A stretch of DNA of 64,000 bases from Fusarium oxysporum f. sp. lycopersici 4287 (Eukaryota > Ascomycota > Sordariomycetes > Hypocreales > Nectriaceae). The translations under genes were made by a program, and so were the position numbers. A model generated the notes under the pieces. That model made no database searches, was not told the DNA's origin, and saw nothing but the letters and a program-made list of their open reading frames with translations. The stretch covers positions 165,295 through 229,294 of the forward strand of contig NC_030991.1 of NCBI RefSeq assembly GCF_000149955.1, read 5' to 3'. Shown piece after piece: positions 32,299 to 42,677 of the stretch (position 1 is the stretch's first letter; every line of letters begins with the position of its first letter).

Positions 32299-34536
32299 GT
32301 TGATGCTGTTTGTGGCCCGGGCCGTTCGAGAATCTCTCCAGTGGGACTCGAACTCACGAATGCGTTGACCAGACAGTGGTAAAACTGACCAGCTCGAAAC
32401 TAAAAGTGTATGGTTTGAATCAGGAGCCAAGGTTATAATAGTAGGTGCCAGCTGTGTATATATAACACCTATTCTGCTCAACGGGCACTGCTGATTCTGA
32501 AAGCGAAATTGAGAGCAATGCCACGTCCCTGAACAAGAGCAGTGGGTCCTGAAGGGGAAAGGGATAAACTTTCCGGGTCAGATCATACCCGGTCAAATGA
32601 ATTGTAAGACGTAACCACTAGACATGACTAGATTAACAAGGATATATGTCTGCCAAGAGTGGTTAGTTCAATTGTTTTGAGAATGTAGAACCATGATCTG
32701 ATGTCAACAGAGTAACTGTATCCTGCATTTACCGCTCTAGAATGTAGGTTAGTCGGATAGATCGCCCATGCAGCGGATCTAATGGCAGCTGTTCTTGAGC
32801 CAAGCTATCGCAGGGTAGGCATGATCCCACGGCCTCGGGAAACAACTGCCTTAGTAATCTAGCTCTATGCTTTAAGTAACTCTGCGGAATGGAATACCCA
32901 GCACAAACAAAAGAACAATCAATCGACATATTCACTTTTACCCTTTAAGCACGCCCCAGCGCGACACAAGCTTTTAAACTAGTCAGAAAAGGACATGGTG
33001 TCTCAACTTTTTTAACAAATCCTAATAGGTTCTTTTTGAAGGATCTTGTTGTTCGCACTCCTTGGAGTAATGGTAAGCCTCAAGCCCCACTATTTGCAAT
33101 GAAGTACCTTGGGTACCTACCATGTAGATATGCTCTTCGTAAGAGGGGGCACAAGTGGCGCTGTGATATGACCCTGCCAGTCACCTCGNNNNNNNNNNNN
33201 NNNNNNNNNNNNNNNNNNNNNNNNNNNNNNNNNNNNNNNNNNNNNNNNNNNNNNNNNNNNNNNNNNNNNNNNNNNNNNNNNNNNNNNNNNNNNNNNNNNN
33301 NNNNNNNNNNNNNNNNNNNNNNNNNNNNNNNNNNNNNNNNNNNNNNNNNNNNNNNNNNNNNNNNNNNNNNNNNNNNNNNNNNNNNNNNNNNNNNNNNNNN
33401 NNNNNNNNNNNNNNNNNNNNNNNNNNNNNNNNNNNNNNNNNNNNNNNNNNNNNNNNNNNNNNNNNNNNNNNNNNNNNNNNNNNNNNNNNNNNNNNNNNNN
33501 NNNNNNNNNNNNNNNNNNNNNNNNNNNNNNNNNNNNNNNNNNNNNNNNNNNNNNNNNNNNNNNNNNNNNNNNNNNNNNNNNNNNNNNNNNNNNNNNNNNN
33601 NNNNNNNNNNNNNNNNNNNNNNNNNNNNNNNNNNNNNNNNNNNNNNNNNNNNNNNNNNNNNNNNNNNNNNNNNNNNNNNNNNNNNNNNNNNNNNNNNNNN
33701 NNNNNNNNNNNNNNNNNNNNNNNNNNNNNNNNNNNNNNNNNNNNNNNNNNNNNNNNNNNNNNNNNNNNNNNNNNNNNNNNNNNNNNNNNNNNNNNNNNNN
33801 NNNNNNTCCTCTGAATTCATAGTCCTTATAGGTTTGCAATGAGTCGAGACAAATTATTGCGGTTTCAAACTTTGATGCAGATTCAATGATCTAACATAAA
33901 GGGCAATAATATATAACATGATTCTAGGTTTAATGGATGGTGACCCTCCATCTCTTTATCTTTGGTAACCATACTACACTCGGAAACAGCCACGCATTCG
34001 CCAATATTTCATGGTCATCTCCAGAGGCAATTTTTCAATCTTGAAGGTTCTTTCTACATGGGCATTCTAGTACGCTTAAATAGTTCTCCCTGGCAAAGCT
34101 ATAGGTTGCGCTAAAACCTGCCATTCATAACCTTGGCTATAAATGATGAATTTCTACCTGTACCAGGATCCTCTCTAATGCCAACCTCGGGCCTCATATC
34201 TCCCCATTGAATATCGTGTATGCAATTCTCTCCCCTCTCGTCCCTTCATACGCAGTTTCGAGTCGCTATTGTCTATGTTACCTATTTCCGCCATTAACGA
34301 AGATCCCTCGTTCGCAGGACATTGGTCAACTGTCAAAGTCCAATATCCGGTGGGCTGTTTCGGACGTGCCTTTGCATATCAGTCATATCGAATCCCAGCT
34401 TCATGAGTCTCTGATTATCTCGGCCTGCATAGGCACGCAGCCCAGGGCCACCAAAAGTCATATGCGATAATCTCAGCCGTTAGTAATATATCAGTGGTTC
34501 CCTTTGACTCCACGGGGTCCAGCCGAGGACCCAGCC
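32299..34536. other. Intergenic with 618-N assembly gap (33189-33806)
   Basis: Holds the promoter of the LisH gene on the left and that of the CBM21 gene on the right. A tRNA-like T-arm motif near 32330-32350 does not extend into a full cloverleaf. No gene is recognised in the readable parts; open frames across the N run are artefacts. Confidence 0.45.
33189..33806. other. Assembly gap (618 N)
   Basis: Run of N whose length (618) suggests a mate-pair-estimated size rather than the default 100. Confidence 0.95.
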
Positions 34537-35640
34537 ATGGCGGCCGCTATCTCGTCGATCCCCCGCCTGCAATCCCCCACTCTAACTCCGGATTGGGACG
34601 TGGACGGAATATCGACTCTCTCTCGTCGTGATTTGACTTTGCCTGGCAACAATAACGGACATATTCCAAAGATCTGTGAGAAGTATCCAAGAACTCTACA
34701 AGATATTATAGACGTCACCAATCGTGTCTTGCGATACAGGACATCGCCACAGAATCACAATCACGACCAGAATCTGGATGACGGATGCCAAAATATCCGT
34801 TCTAGCTTCAGCAAAGGCCTTCTCAGTAACACGGTTCGCATAGACGAGAGAAAGAGCGTAGAGTCTCCTCCTCTCCGCCAGGCAGCTAACCCTCATGCTG
34901 GCGTTTTCAGATATGATGACAACCCGCCAAGAGAGCTGAGAACATATACTGGAAAATATGAGGTGCTCGGGACGTATGCCGACAACGTCCACAGAAAGTC
35001 GAATGAACAGATCCGACCAGCTCTGCGTCATCATCGGTCTTTAGGCACACTCCCGCTTTACAAATCGGTTCACTTCGACGCAGCCCTGGAGAATATTCTC
35101 TATTTTCATGAGATGGACCGTCCCTTCGACGTGAAGAAAGATACATCACCTGTCACTGACTGTGATGAAACCGATTTATTCCCACCTCCATATAAGAGCC
35201 TGAAAAAAAGGGCATTGCCCTATGAATGGGAGTTGATTACCCCTGAATTCCCTCATGATACTACCGCTCGTGAAACCATGCCCGTCAGGCTTGAGAGGGT
35301 ATCTCTTTCCAATGATCAAATGGCTATACTAGGTTCCGTTATAGTGGCCAACCTGGCTTTCGAAAAGTCAGTCGTCTGCCGTTTTACATTGGATTTCTGG
35401 AACACTATTTGGGAAACTACAGCTAAATACGATTATAAGACTAATCCTGGCGAAATACCTGGATATGATCGATTTGTCTTCTCTATAATGCTGGCTGATA
35501 CCGTTGACTTTGAGGCACAGCCTTTATTCCTTTGTATACGCTATGCTGTTAACGGACAAGAATACTGGGATAATAATTCCGGTACCAACTTTCAAGTTGA
35601 TGTTATAAAGAGATATCTCTGCTGGGTTAATAAAGGGTAG
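34537..35640 (+). CDS. Protein phosphatase 1 regulatory subunit with CBM21 (Gac1-like)
   Basis: Single exon, 367 codons from the ATG at 34537-34539. At residues 176-180 it has KSVHF, an RVxF-type PP1-docking motif, followed by ENILYFHEMDRPF, a pattern conserved in fungal glycogen-targeting subunits. A CBM21 domain lies at about 255-358: MAILGSVIVANLAFEKSVV, FTLDFWNTIWET, then NGQEYWDNNSGTNF, the glycogen/starch-binding signature. Such proteins (yeast Gac1, Pig1) bring PP1 to glycogen to activate glycogen synthase. The N-terminal third is Ser/Pro/Asn-rich and probably disordered. It ends only about 20 residues after the CBM21. A dead paralogue interrupted by a hAT element lies at 15027-19110. 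Confidence 0.9.
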   Translation: MAAAISSIPRLQSPTLTPDWDVDGISTLSRRDLTLPGNNNGHIPKICEKYPRTLQDIIDVTNRVLRYRTSPQNHNHDQNLDDGCQNIRSSFSKGLLSNTVRIDERKSVESPPLRQAANPHAGVFRYDDNPPRELRTYTGKYEVLGTYADNVHRKSNEQIRPALRHHRSLGTLPLYKSVHFDAALENILYFHEMDRPFDVKKDTSPVTDCDETDLFPPPYKSLKKRALPYEWELITPEFPHDTTARETMPVRLERVSLSNDQMAILGSVIVANLAFEKSVVCRFTLDFWNTIWETTAKYDYKTNPGEIPGYDRFVFSIMLADTVDFEAQPLFLCIRYAVNGQEYWDNNSGTNFQVDVIKRYLCWVNKG

Positions 35641-36216
35641 CTATAACCAGCTTTTGCGTGTGCAGTCAACCAGGGTTCCAAAGACAGGGTGGAAAAAAAG
35701 AAAAGGCTAAAATATTAACATGCTAACTATTATTCTCACCTGCTATTTAACTTCAGGCAGCCGCTTGCACCAGGTTTCAAGGCATTTTAGGTCCCACTAA
35801 GGGACAGAGAGCGATATTGTCTAAATAATCAGAAGTATGCGCCATAGCTGTTATTATGTTATGGAGACAATTTGTGTAGCTTATAAAGGGAACTCACGAA
35901 ATCTCAGCCTATTTACATTTCTCCCGGCATTGATAAATCGGCATTGATCCGACAACACACCACTGATTCGGGTTAGATCGCATCTAATTATGTAGACCAG
36001 GATCGTTAGCACTTTGATGGCCTGAGCCAGTCTCATTAAAGCCATCGATATCAGCTAGGATAATAGCAGAGTTTGCGACCGTGTTCACAAGTGTAAACTA
36101 TTCGCGAATATATAGCCACATCTTCATATTTATCATTCTGATGATTATACTCATTATCATAACGTGTCTCAAACTCTGAGTGCCATCCATATACCCAAGA
36201 TTCGAGTTGCAGCCAT
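35641..36216. other. Intergenic between convergent genes
   Basis: AT-rich, no supported coding region; probable 3' UTRs of the CBM21 gene and the NAD(P)-binding gene. Confidence 0.45.
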
Positions 36217-37053
36217 CTAGGTCTGCGGTCGTCTTCCTTCCTCAGCCGCATTCTCTCGGTCATTGACTACACGTTCGACAGCAGTTTCAATATCTTCAGC
36301 GCCATCAAGCATATCCAGCCAGGCTGTCTGCACCGTCTCATGCTCAAGCAGCAACACAATAACTTCAGCTACAGATGCCCGGCTAACACTACCCCTCGAC
36401 GTTGTAGTTTTTCCAAGCTCGATCAACCCTGCGGGTTCGTCCGACAGTATGCCCAGGCGAAGACTTATCCCCGAGAAGTCAGCTCGGGTGGACGCCTCCT
36501 GAAGAAGTATCTCATCTGCTGCTAATTTAGCTTGACAGTAGCTCAAGAGACCGCCTCTCTGCATCTCTTGCGCGTATATCCAGGATTCCTCATCCCACCA
36601 ACTAGGTCGCTCTCGACGACAGTTAATATACGAAATAACAAGTAATTTTTTAACAGTCGGTGTCTGGACTGCAGCTTTAATAAAGTTAATAGCAGCATCG
36701 CGGTCGATGGCAAACGTCTAGCGAGGTTTATTAGGCGTTATATTCGATTGAGTTGATATATTTCTTACTTGGTCAGGCCTTGCCTCCCCACCTGCTCCAG
36801 CGCACCAAACAACGGTATCTGGTTTGACTTCATGGAGGATCGATCTTGCTTGGGAAGTATCGTGGACATGTTCCAAATTACGGACCAGCACGTTTAAATC
36901 TCCCTGGTCAGCAGTGGCTAGGCTGTTGATCTCGGAGACTTGATCCTGTCTCCGAATGAGACTAGTGACGGTCCACGACTTCTTAAGTAGTTGCTGCGTA
37001 AGGATCTGAGCAATCCTCCCATGGCCACCGACGATCAGAACGTGTCGACTCAT
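36217..37053 (-). CDS. NAD(P)-binding Rossmann-fold (NmrA/atypical SDR-like) protein
   Basis: Two exons, 36769-37053 and 36217-36717, joined across a 51-bp intron with a GTAAGA donor; 261 residues. It starts MSRHVLIVGGHGRIAQ, the nucleotide-binding Gly-rich loop after the first beta strand, followed by SLIRRQDQ (basic residues after strand 2 suggest NADPH) and DTVVWCAGAGG. In exon 2, VKKLLVISYINCRRERPSWW and YCQAKLAADEILLQ (YxxxK) correspond to the active-site region of SDR-type enzymes. The closest known class is the fungal atypical SDR/NAD-dependent epimerase-like group. Substrate unknown. The first ATG is used; the frame upstream lacks another. Confidence 0.82.
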
Positions 37054-38943
37054 TGTAGAAGCTGCCAATTTCTCTAGCGGCGTGCTTTGTTAAGGCAAAT
37101 CTAATAGTCCAGGTCGCTTAAAGTAGGCCACGCAGATAACTTCTATGTAAAATCTCCGCGCCGGGAAGGGAGACACTAAAGCAGCTGACAACTAATAACG
37201 TTAATTATGCTAACGTGACGATGCGGTACCGAATAATGATGAAATGGCAGCTTTACTACGTCATTATGCAGTCATAATCCATAGCATCAAGCAAGGATGT
37301 AGCAGCATATTATGCTTCGTCGGGCATATTACTCTCCATTTGAGGGGCTGGAATTCTCGGATACTCATTTAACAAACCTAGACGGACAAAGAAGCTGTCT
37401 CACAAAGCTCATTGGTTATGATCCGGAAGCATTATGCTGTCAGCCATCATCACAGGTGCCACCTGTTACACTACCCTATGTCAAATCAATGTACATAGCC
37501 CAGATATCAACTGTTTTGAACAGCTTCGGGCACAAGTATTGTCGTCGAAGTCGAAAGAATTTCGTAGCAGCAGCAGGCCCAAAGAATGGGAATACTATCA
37601 TACTGGGGGCTTTATAAAATCGGATATATGACGGTAAAACTGGAATTATACCCTAGCTAAAGTGTAGAACCAAGCCATATTATAAAAAGATGACGTGTTG
37701 AAGTTTAATAACTTTTGACATCGCAATGCGAAAGTTTTTGCCCAGTATGAAGTTGGTCTAGCTAGCCCGTCGAGCGGTTTCCCAAGTTATTCTCTTGCCT
37801 TGAACCCCGCGGCTGTGGTTGCTTGTCTGGTAGCAGCCATGAGCTCCGTGACAGCTGCTGTGTTACCCTTCCAGGTGAACTGGGAAATTGCAGCTTCATC
37901 GGGGTTCAAGAACTAATCCAATGCTACAACGACAACGAGTCAGTGATTTGCTTGTTTTTAGAAGCTCTAGAGACTAAATATTATGCAATCTTGAGGTCAA
38001 TTAATTACCTTCCGTCATATCTATTATTGGGCAAAGATGATTCTTAAACCCTCTCCTCATATGTCAAAATATATGATTAAGAGCTGCGATCAAAGGTAAT
38101 ATGGAAGATTATATGCGGAATTATTTAAGTCACGTCGGAGCCCAAAATCACCTTGCTGTTGACTCCCGACTAGGGAACCGACAAAGGTAAGATAGCCAGA
38201 TAAGCCAAGTGTATGGTCCGATTCGGCTTTATTTTCGTCTCGCATAATCAATGCTCTATTTCAACATAATCACTCCAGCAGCCTTATCATCATTATGTCT
38301 TATTTTACTATACTAAATGCAGAGTAAAATGGTAAAACTAAGACGCTGCAGTGGCAGGCTACCAATAAGAAAGTCTGCGCCGTCAATAAACCAAGTATCT
38401 ACGCCTGATGAAAAAGAAATATGAATTGGTAAATAGTTCAGTATTTAGATATTAGCAGCCTTCCTAAAGCCTAACGTATATATAGTAACTTCTAATAGTT
38501 AAACTATTACTATTAGTAGATACCAGTAACTACCGTATTAAGTTAGAAAAGGCAGAAAGAAAGTTTCCGCACCAGTAAGGCTTTTTGAGTAACTATATCT
38601 ATAACTCCGTTGGAATTCGAAAAAGCATATAAAGCATTTTATGTAGAAGTAACTATACTCTAATATATGAAGAGAATTCGGGGCGACTCATTACATTGAA
38701 TAATAGTCTAGAGACATAATAAGTCCTATGGAACTCACTGACATATCCGTAAAACTATAAATAATAGGAAAGGCTGCAAGGTATGATATAAGATATAGCT
38801 AGCCACAAAGCTAAGATTAGCAATATAACTACCGCTATAAAATATAAAGTCTATTTCCTCAACCCGACCTGAGCCTGACGGACTCAGTGTAATGCCTGAT
38901 GTAAGATTCATCTCGACACGAAAGTTGCGACATGATGCGCTTT
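37054..38943. other. Intergenic, with unassigned open frames and an AT-rich zone
   Basis: Plus-strand frames at 37312-37617 (101 codons, ATG) and 37823-38047 (74 codons) have some protein-like character (for example RPKEWEYYHTGGF in another frame at about 37590) but no family I recognise, and they need a frameshift to join, so they may be a decayed gene. The region 38400-38870 is very AT-rich and looks like mutated repeat DNA. Confidence 0.35.
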
Positions 38944-40182
38944 TTAGCTGTCCGTTCTGATATCAGCATGCTCCGTTGGTATGTAGCGTGATACGCACAA
39001 GGGACAGGTATAATGTTGTCTCAGGTACCAATGGATAATGCAACCCGAATGAAATACATGTCCGCATGACAACCGACGGGCAATATCACTATCCGCCATC
39101 GCTTCCAAGCATATAACACTATATAACAAGAATGGTCAGTTTCAGAATAGAATTATCTCTTGAGCTACACTGCTTACCAAATACTATTCCCACGGGGACA
39201 AGAAGGATGCTCCTCTGAGTCAGCTATCTCTATCTCTGTTATTACTTGCTTATATGCCCGCGGCGGAGCTATTGGGTCTAGCCGTTCTACATCACTAATC
39301 TCGGATCTCATGCTCCTAACTGAAACGTCGCTCTCAGAATCCTCTCGGACCCGGTTCTGGTTCTGTCTGATATCGCTCAATTCAAGTCTTTTTCATAGTT
39401 AGCTTGTGCAATAGAGCGTCTATACTAATATGAGACCAGGTACCCGTGTAGGATAAGAAGGGCATAAAAGATAAAAAGGGCTATAAAAAACATAATTACG
39501 AGGAGTAATTGGATCGATTCCTCCGACTGGATAGATCCGGGCCTGACCCTTGGGACTTGAGATATATTTGCTGTCGCCATGATTGTTGCCGCTTTCTCAA
39601 TATCACCTGCTCCAGCCTTGCGAAGATCTAGGCGCCAGAAGACTAGATTTATGGCGATATGGAACTTGGAGCGAGTACCAGCATCAGGCGCAGTTGTTGT
39701 GATCTGGTATTTGGTGTAACAACCTGGGGTGATTTTGGCGCGGCATCAGCTTTTGGCCGGGTGTAACATGATCACAAAAGTTTATGCCTACACCTTCAGA
39801 ATGACTCCTCTTATCTTGGGCAACACAGTCTGTCATACAGTTCATTTTGGAATACCCCGCGTTGCCAGATGAAGCCCCCGTCGACGATCTTTGCGTCTTC
39901 CGGAACAGAAGACGCCGATTTTGTAAGCGAGGACTTCGTAAGCCAGCCTATGTACGTGATCTCCGGGGCGGGTATGAAAGATTGATTATCCTGCAAAATT
40001 CCATCCCCGATGGACTCCGAGTTGTCCAGTTGCCTTGAGCTGGTGGCATGACGTGCACTAAGACACCACAGGTCGGGATGCGCACTGTATGCCGTTTCTA
40101 ACTTCATTTTTATTGGAAAATCCGATCCCTTTTCTTTCAGGATTCCGACTATTAAACTGAAAGTCCTACAATTAGAGTTCAA
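38944..40182 (-). CDS. Membrane-anchored RING-H2 protein, copy A (possibly decayed)
   Basis: Segments in order on the minus strand: an N-terminal piece (40182-39811) with NQSFIPAPEITYIGWL; a hydrophobic transmembrane stretch at about 39560-39430 (LLLVIMFFIALFIFYALLI); a cytosolic piece (39402-39178) with IAPPRAYKQVITEIEI; and, after an intron at 39119-39177 whose splicing restores the first Cys, a RING-H2 finger (CVICLEAMADSD, CGHVFHSGC, CPLC). The layout resembles PA-TM-RING ubiquitin ligases of endomembranes. The transmembrane and cytosolic segments are in different frames, so either another intron exists or the gene is broken. A diverged inverted copy lies at 45730-46900. Confidence 0.6.
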
Positions 40183-40765
40183 AAGTCCTAGATTAAATTA
40201 CCTGGAGATATAAACCGGTGCAGAACTATTACCTCAAGACTTAACAACAAGTTTAATAAAGATATATTTTTACTAAGCACCCCTGCCCAATATAAACAAC
40301 ATTTCTTTTTTCCAATCCTCTACAAACTACCTATGTGCTATCATGTCTGAATGCTGGCCCTCTTGATGCTTAAGTCGCTGATTCAAATTCGGTTGAGGAT
40401 GCATCTTGTCTTGCATACATGGTACCCATATAACCTGTACGCCGATTCACAAATCAAAAGCCGCAACGGTTGCGTTGCGTTTTACATCCTGCATTCCGTA
40501 TATCAGTGTAAAGACGTCAATAGATCCTTTGCAGGTCTGAGCTATCCCTGCATTCTGGCCTAAGCCAAGTTCATTGTTTTAACACCGTGAAATGTCTTTT
40601 TCGAATTTGATTGTCCTAATCTATAACATTGCATTCTTCTGATCCACGTATTCGAAAACCCATCGCCTTTGTTATCGCTTTGGTCCGTTGTGAGTTCCTC
40701 TCCCACAGAGCACTCTCAGGCATCATGAATTACGGGCCAAAATCGCTCGCTTAAGCCGCTTTTTC
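40183..40765. other. Intergenic, nothing recognised
   Basis: AT-rich sequence with no supported coding region; left end may be the promoter of RING copy A. Confidence 0.4.
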
Positions 40766-40960
40766 TTAACTAGTTTGGTATGAAGTACGACTGCCATGTC
40801 GGTTATGATGTTGATGGGTGCTCGACGATTGTCGCACTGCTTCCCGCCGACTTTGTTCATACCAGGTGCTTAATGATGTTCCTTGGTATTTCAGATCGCT
40901 ATCGTCAATTTTGGTGATTGTAACATAGCGGTATGAGTTCTGGTTCGTGGGTGGTATCAT
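40766..40960 (-). CDS. Small hypothetical protein with DxDLxYQG motif, member 1
   Basis: A 64-codon frame from an ATG at 40958-40960, open further upstream without a better start (an upstream exon is possible). It contains TKIDDSDLKYQGTSLSTWYE and RREAVRQ. The ORF at 50612-50839 has the same spacing (INDKDLTYQGETLSALHE, RTEAIR), so the two define a small fungal protein family. No enzymatic domain or signal is visible. The His/Ser-rich tail (HQHHNRHG) is not shared. Confidence 0.45.
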   Translation of the reverse strand: MIPPTNQNSYRYVTITKIDDSDLKYQGTSLSTWYEQSRREAVRQSSSTHQHHNRHGSRTSYQTS

Positions 40961-42677
40961 CGATATATCATATCGACTTTTGTTGTAGCCTTGGTGATGA
41001 GGCGAGCCAGGTATGGCAATTATACTAAGGCTATATAAGGGCATATAACAGAATACAGAGAGATGGTTTGAGGCAGACGAAGGGATGCAAATTAAATTCA
41101 TAGACGTATTATATGAAGTATGTGATACCATAGGTGGGAATATTTTATTACATATGTTTATGTGCAAATAGGTTAATGCTCTTGTCTATAAACCAGCCAT
41201 ACGAGGTAGAATATATAGTCGGAAGGCCCTCCCAATCCGTTTACAAGATGCATCACGCCATGCAACCTACGAAAAGAATTTTCATTTTTATTTTTCATTC
41301 AAATTTTCATTTTTCAGTTAACGCATTGCTATTTTAACTTGACATTGTTTTCAGAGCGTCTAGATTTATCATATGATCTTCTTATCATATGATCTTCCAT
41401 ATTATGAGAGTAGCTGCATCTTTTGTGTTTGAAGTTACTAAGATTTGCTCCTGTATGACGGAAACCTTTACACAGATCAGGCCATATGAACTACATGCTA
41501 TCCGGTAATTGCTTAATTGGCTGGTGTCTTCCAATTGTTGGTAACTTATGATACGAATTCGTTCTTTGTCCAATCTCTGTGTCTGAGTGATCCATGAGGT
41601 CTAGACTCCATTACATCGATCCATATGGCTTGGTCACTTTTGCTCATCACACGTAACAAAACCTTGTGCTTCCGATTGTCGAGAACGGTCGACAGGTAAG
41701 CCGCCAACCTTCCGATATCCGGAGGGGTCCATCCACAAGCAAGGAGGAATATGTCATGTCTGCCACGTGGTTGTTTAAAATTGAACTTAATCCAAAAGAT
41801 GTTCACTTGCACTAGACATTTGGCAGCTGGCGGTCGTTGTTGGCGACGTTTCTTCTCGCACGTAGCGTGAAATTTCTCCGCCACTCGAAGCCAAACCATC
41901 TTCTTCCTTGAGCCCTTTCTTCCCCTCATTTTCTCTCATAGCACGTGCCGATTCGATTCGATAAACTGTACCGCGGAAAGTAGCGTGACAAGGTGGCTGC
42001 TAGAACCGCAGACTAAACGGCCATCCACCATACTCTGCCTTGTCCCTCCCCCGCTCGAGATAGACTAACCACGGCTTGTTTGTACGGTTGTATTTGATGA
42101 TTGAGTCAGTATGGAATACTGTAGGATTTTCACTAAGAAATCGCCAACTCTGACTATTTATTCGACAATTGACTACAATCATATTCTGCCTCATTAACGT
42201 ATCATTGGGAGGGGGTGGTGGGGTCAGATCATCCTACAAAGTTAGTCCGAAAAGCATAAACTCTCGCGCTAATGTTTCCTCTGCATATAACCTAGAGGTC
42301 AGATCAGTAAGAAATCAGCTGTAAAGTCGCATTGCTGCAACTGTGGGTATGATAATTTTGAGGCGGGGGAGTACAGCGAATAGCACGACGCCAACGATGA
42401 TCCCGGTGGTTGACTAATGTAAAAATCGTTAACTGGAAGGGCTGTTGCTATGAACTCTGGTACCTATGCGATCTTAGAGCTTGATAAATCGTGTCGATAG
42501 CTGCAGTGCCTAGGTTAAAGCGAAGCAGGATCAGTAAATCTCATCCTGCTGGCATCAGATCAAGGACTTACCTGTTCTCAAAAGTCTTGAGCTGCCGGTT
42601 ACTGGCAGATGCTTACCATAGCCTTGTACGACTAACATTTTCATGGTGCCTAAACTCGCATTTACTCAAGGTTATTA
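40961..42677. other. Intergenic, about 1.7 kb
   Basis: A minus-strand open frame at 41546-41929 (127 codons; KKRRQQRPPAAK, GRLAAYLSTVLDNRKHK) has no family I recognise and may be a relic. The rest is AT-rich and unassigned. Confidence 0.35.

Noticed and set aside
32315..32400. tRNA-like sequence (GAGTTCGAGTCCCAC T-arm motif on the minus strand)
   Set aside because: A T-arm and a D-arm-like block can be seen, but the acceptor stem has no matching 5' half and the anticodon stem pairs poorly, so no full cloverleaf forms. At most a tRNA relic.
33036..33842. Long frames crossing the 618-N gap
   Set aside because: Almost entirely N; no evidence of coding sequence.
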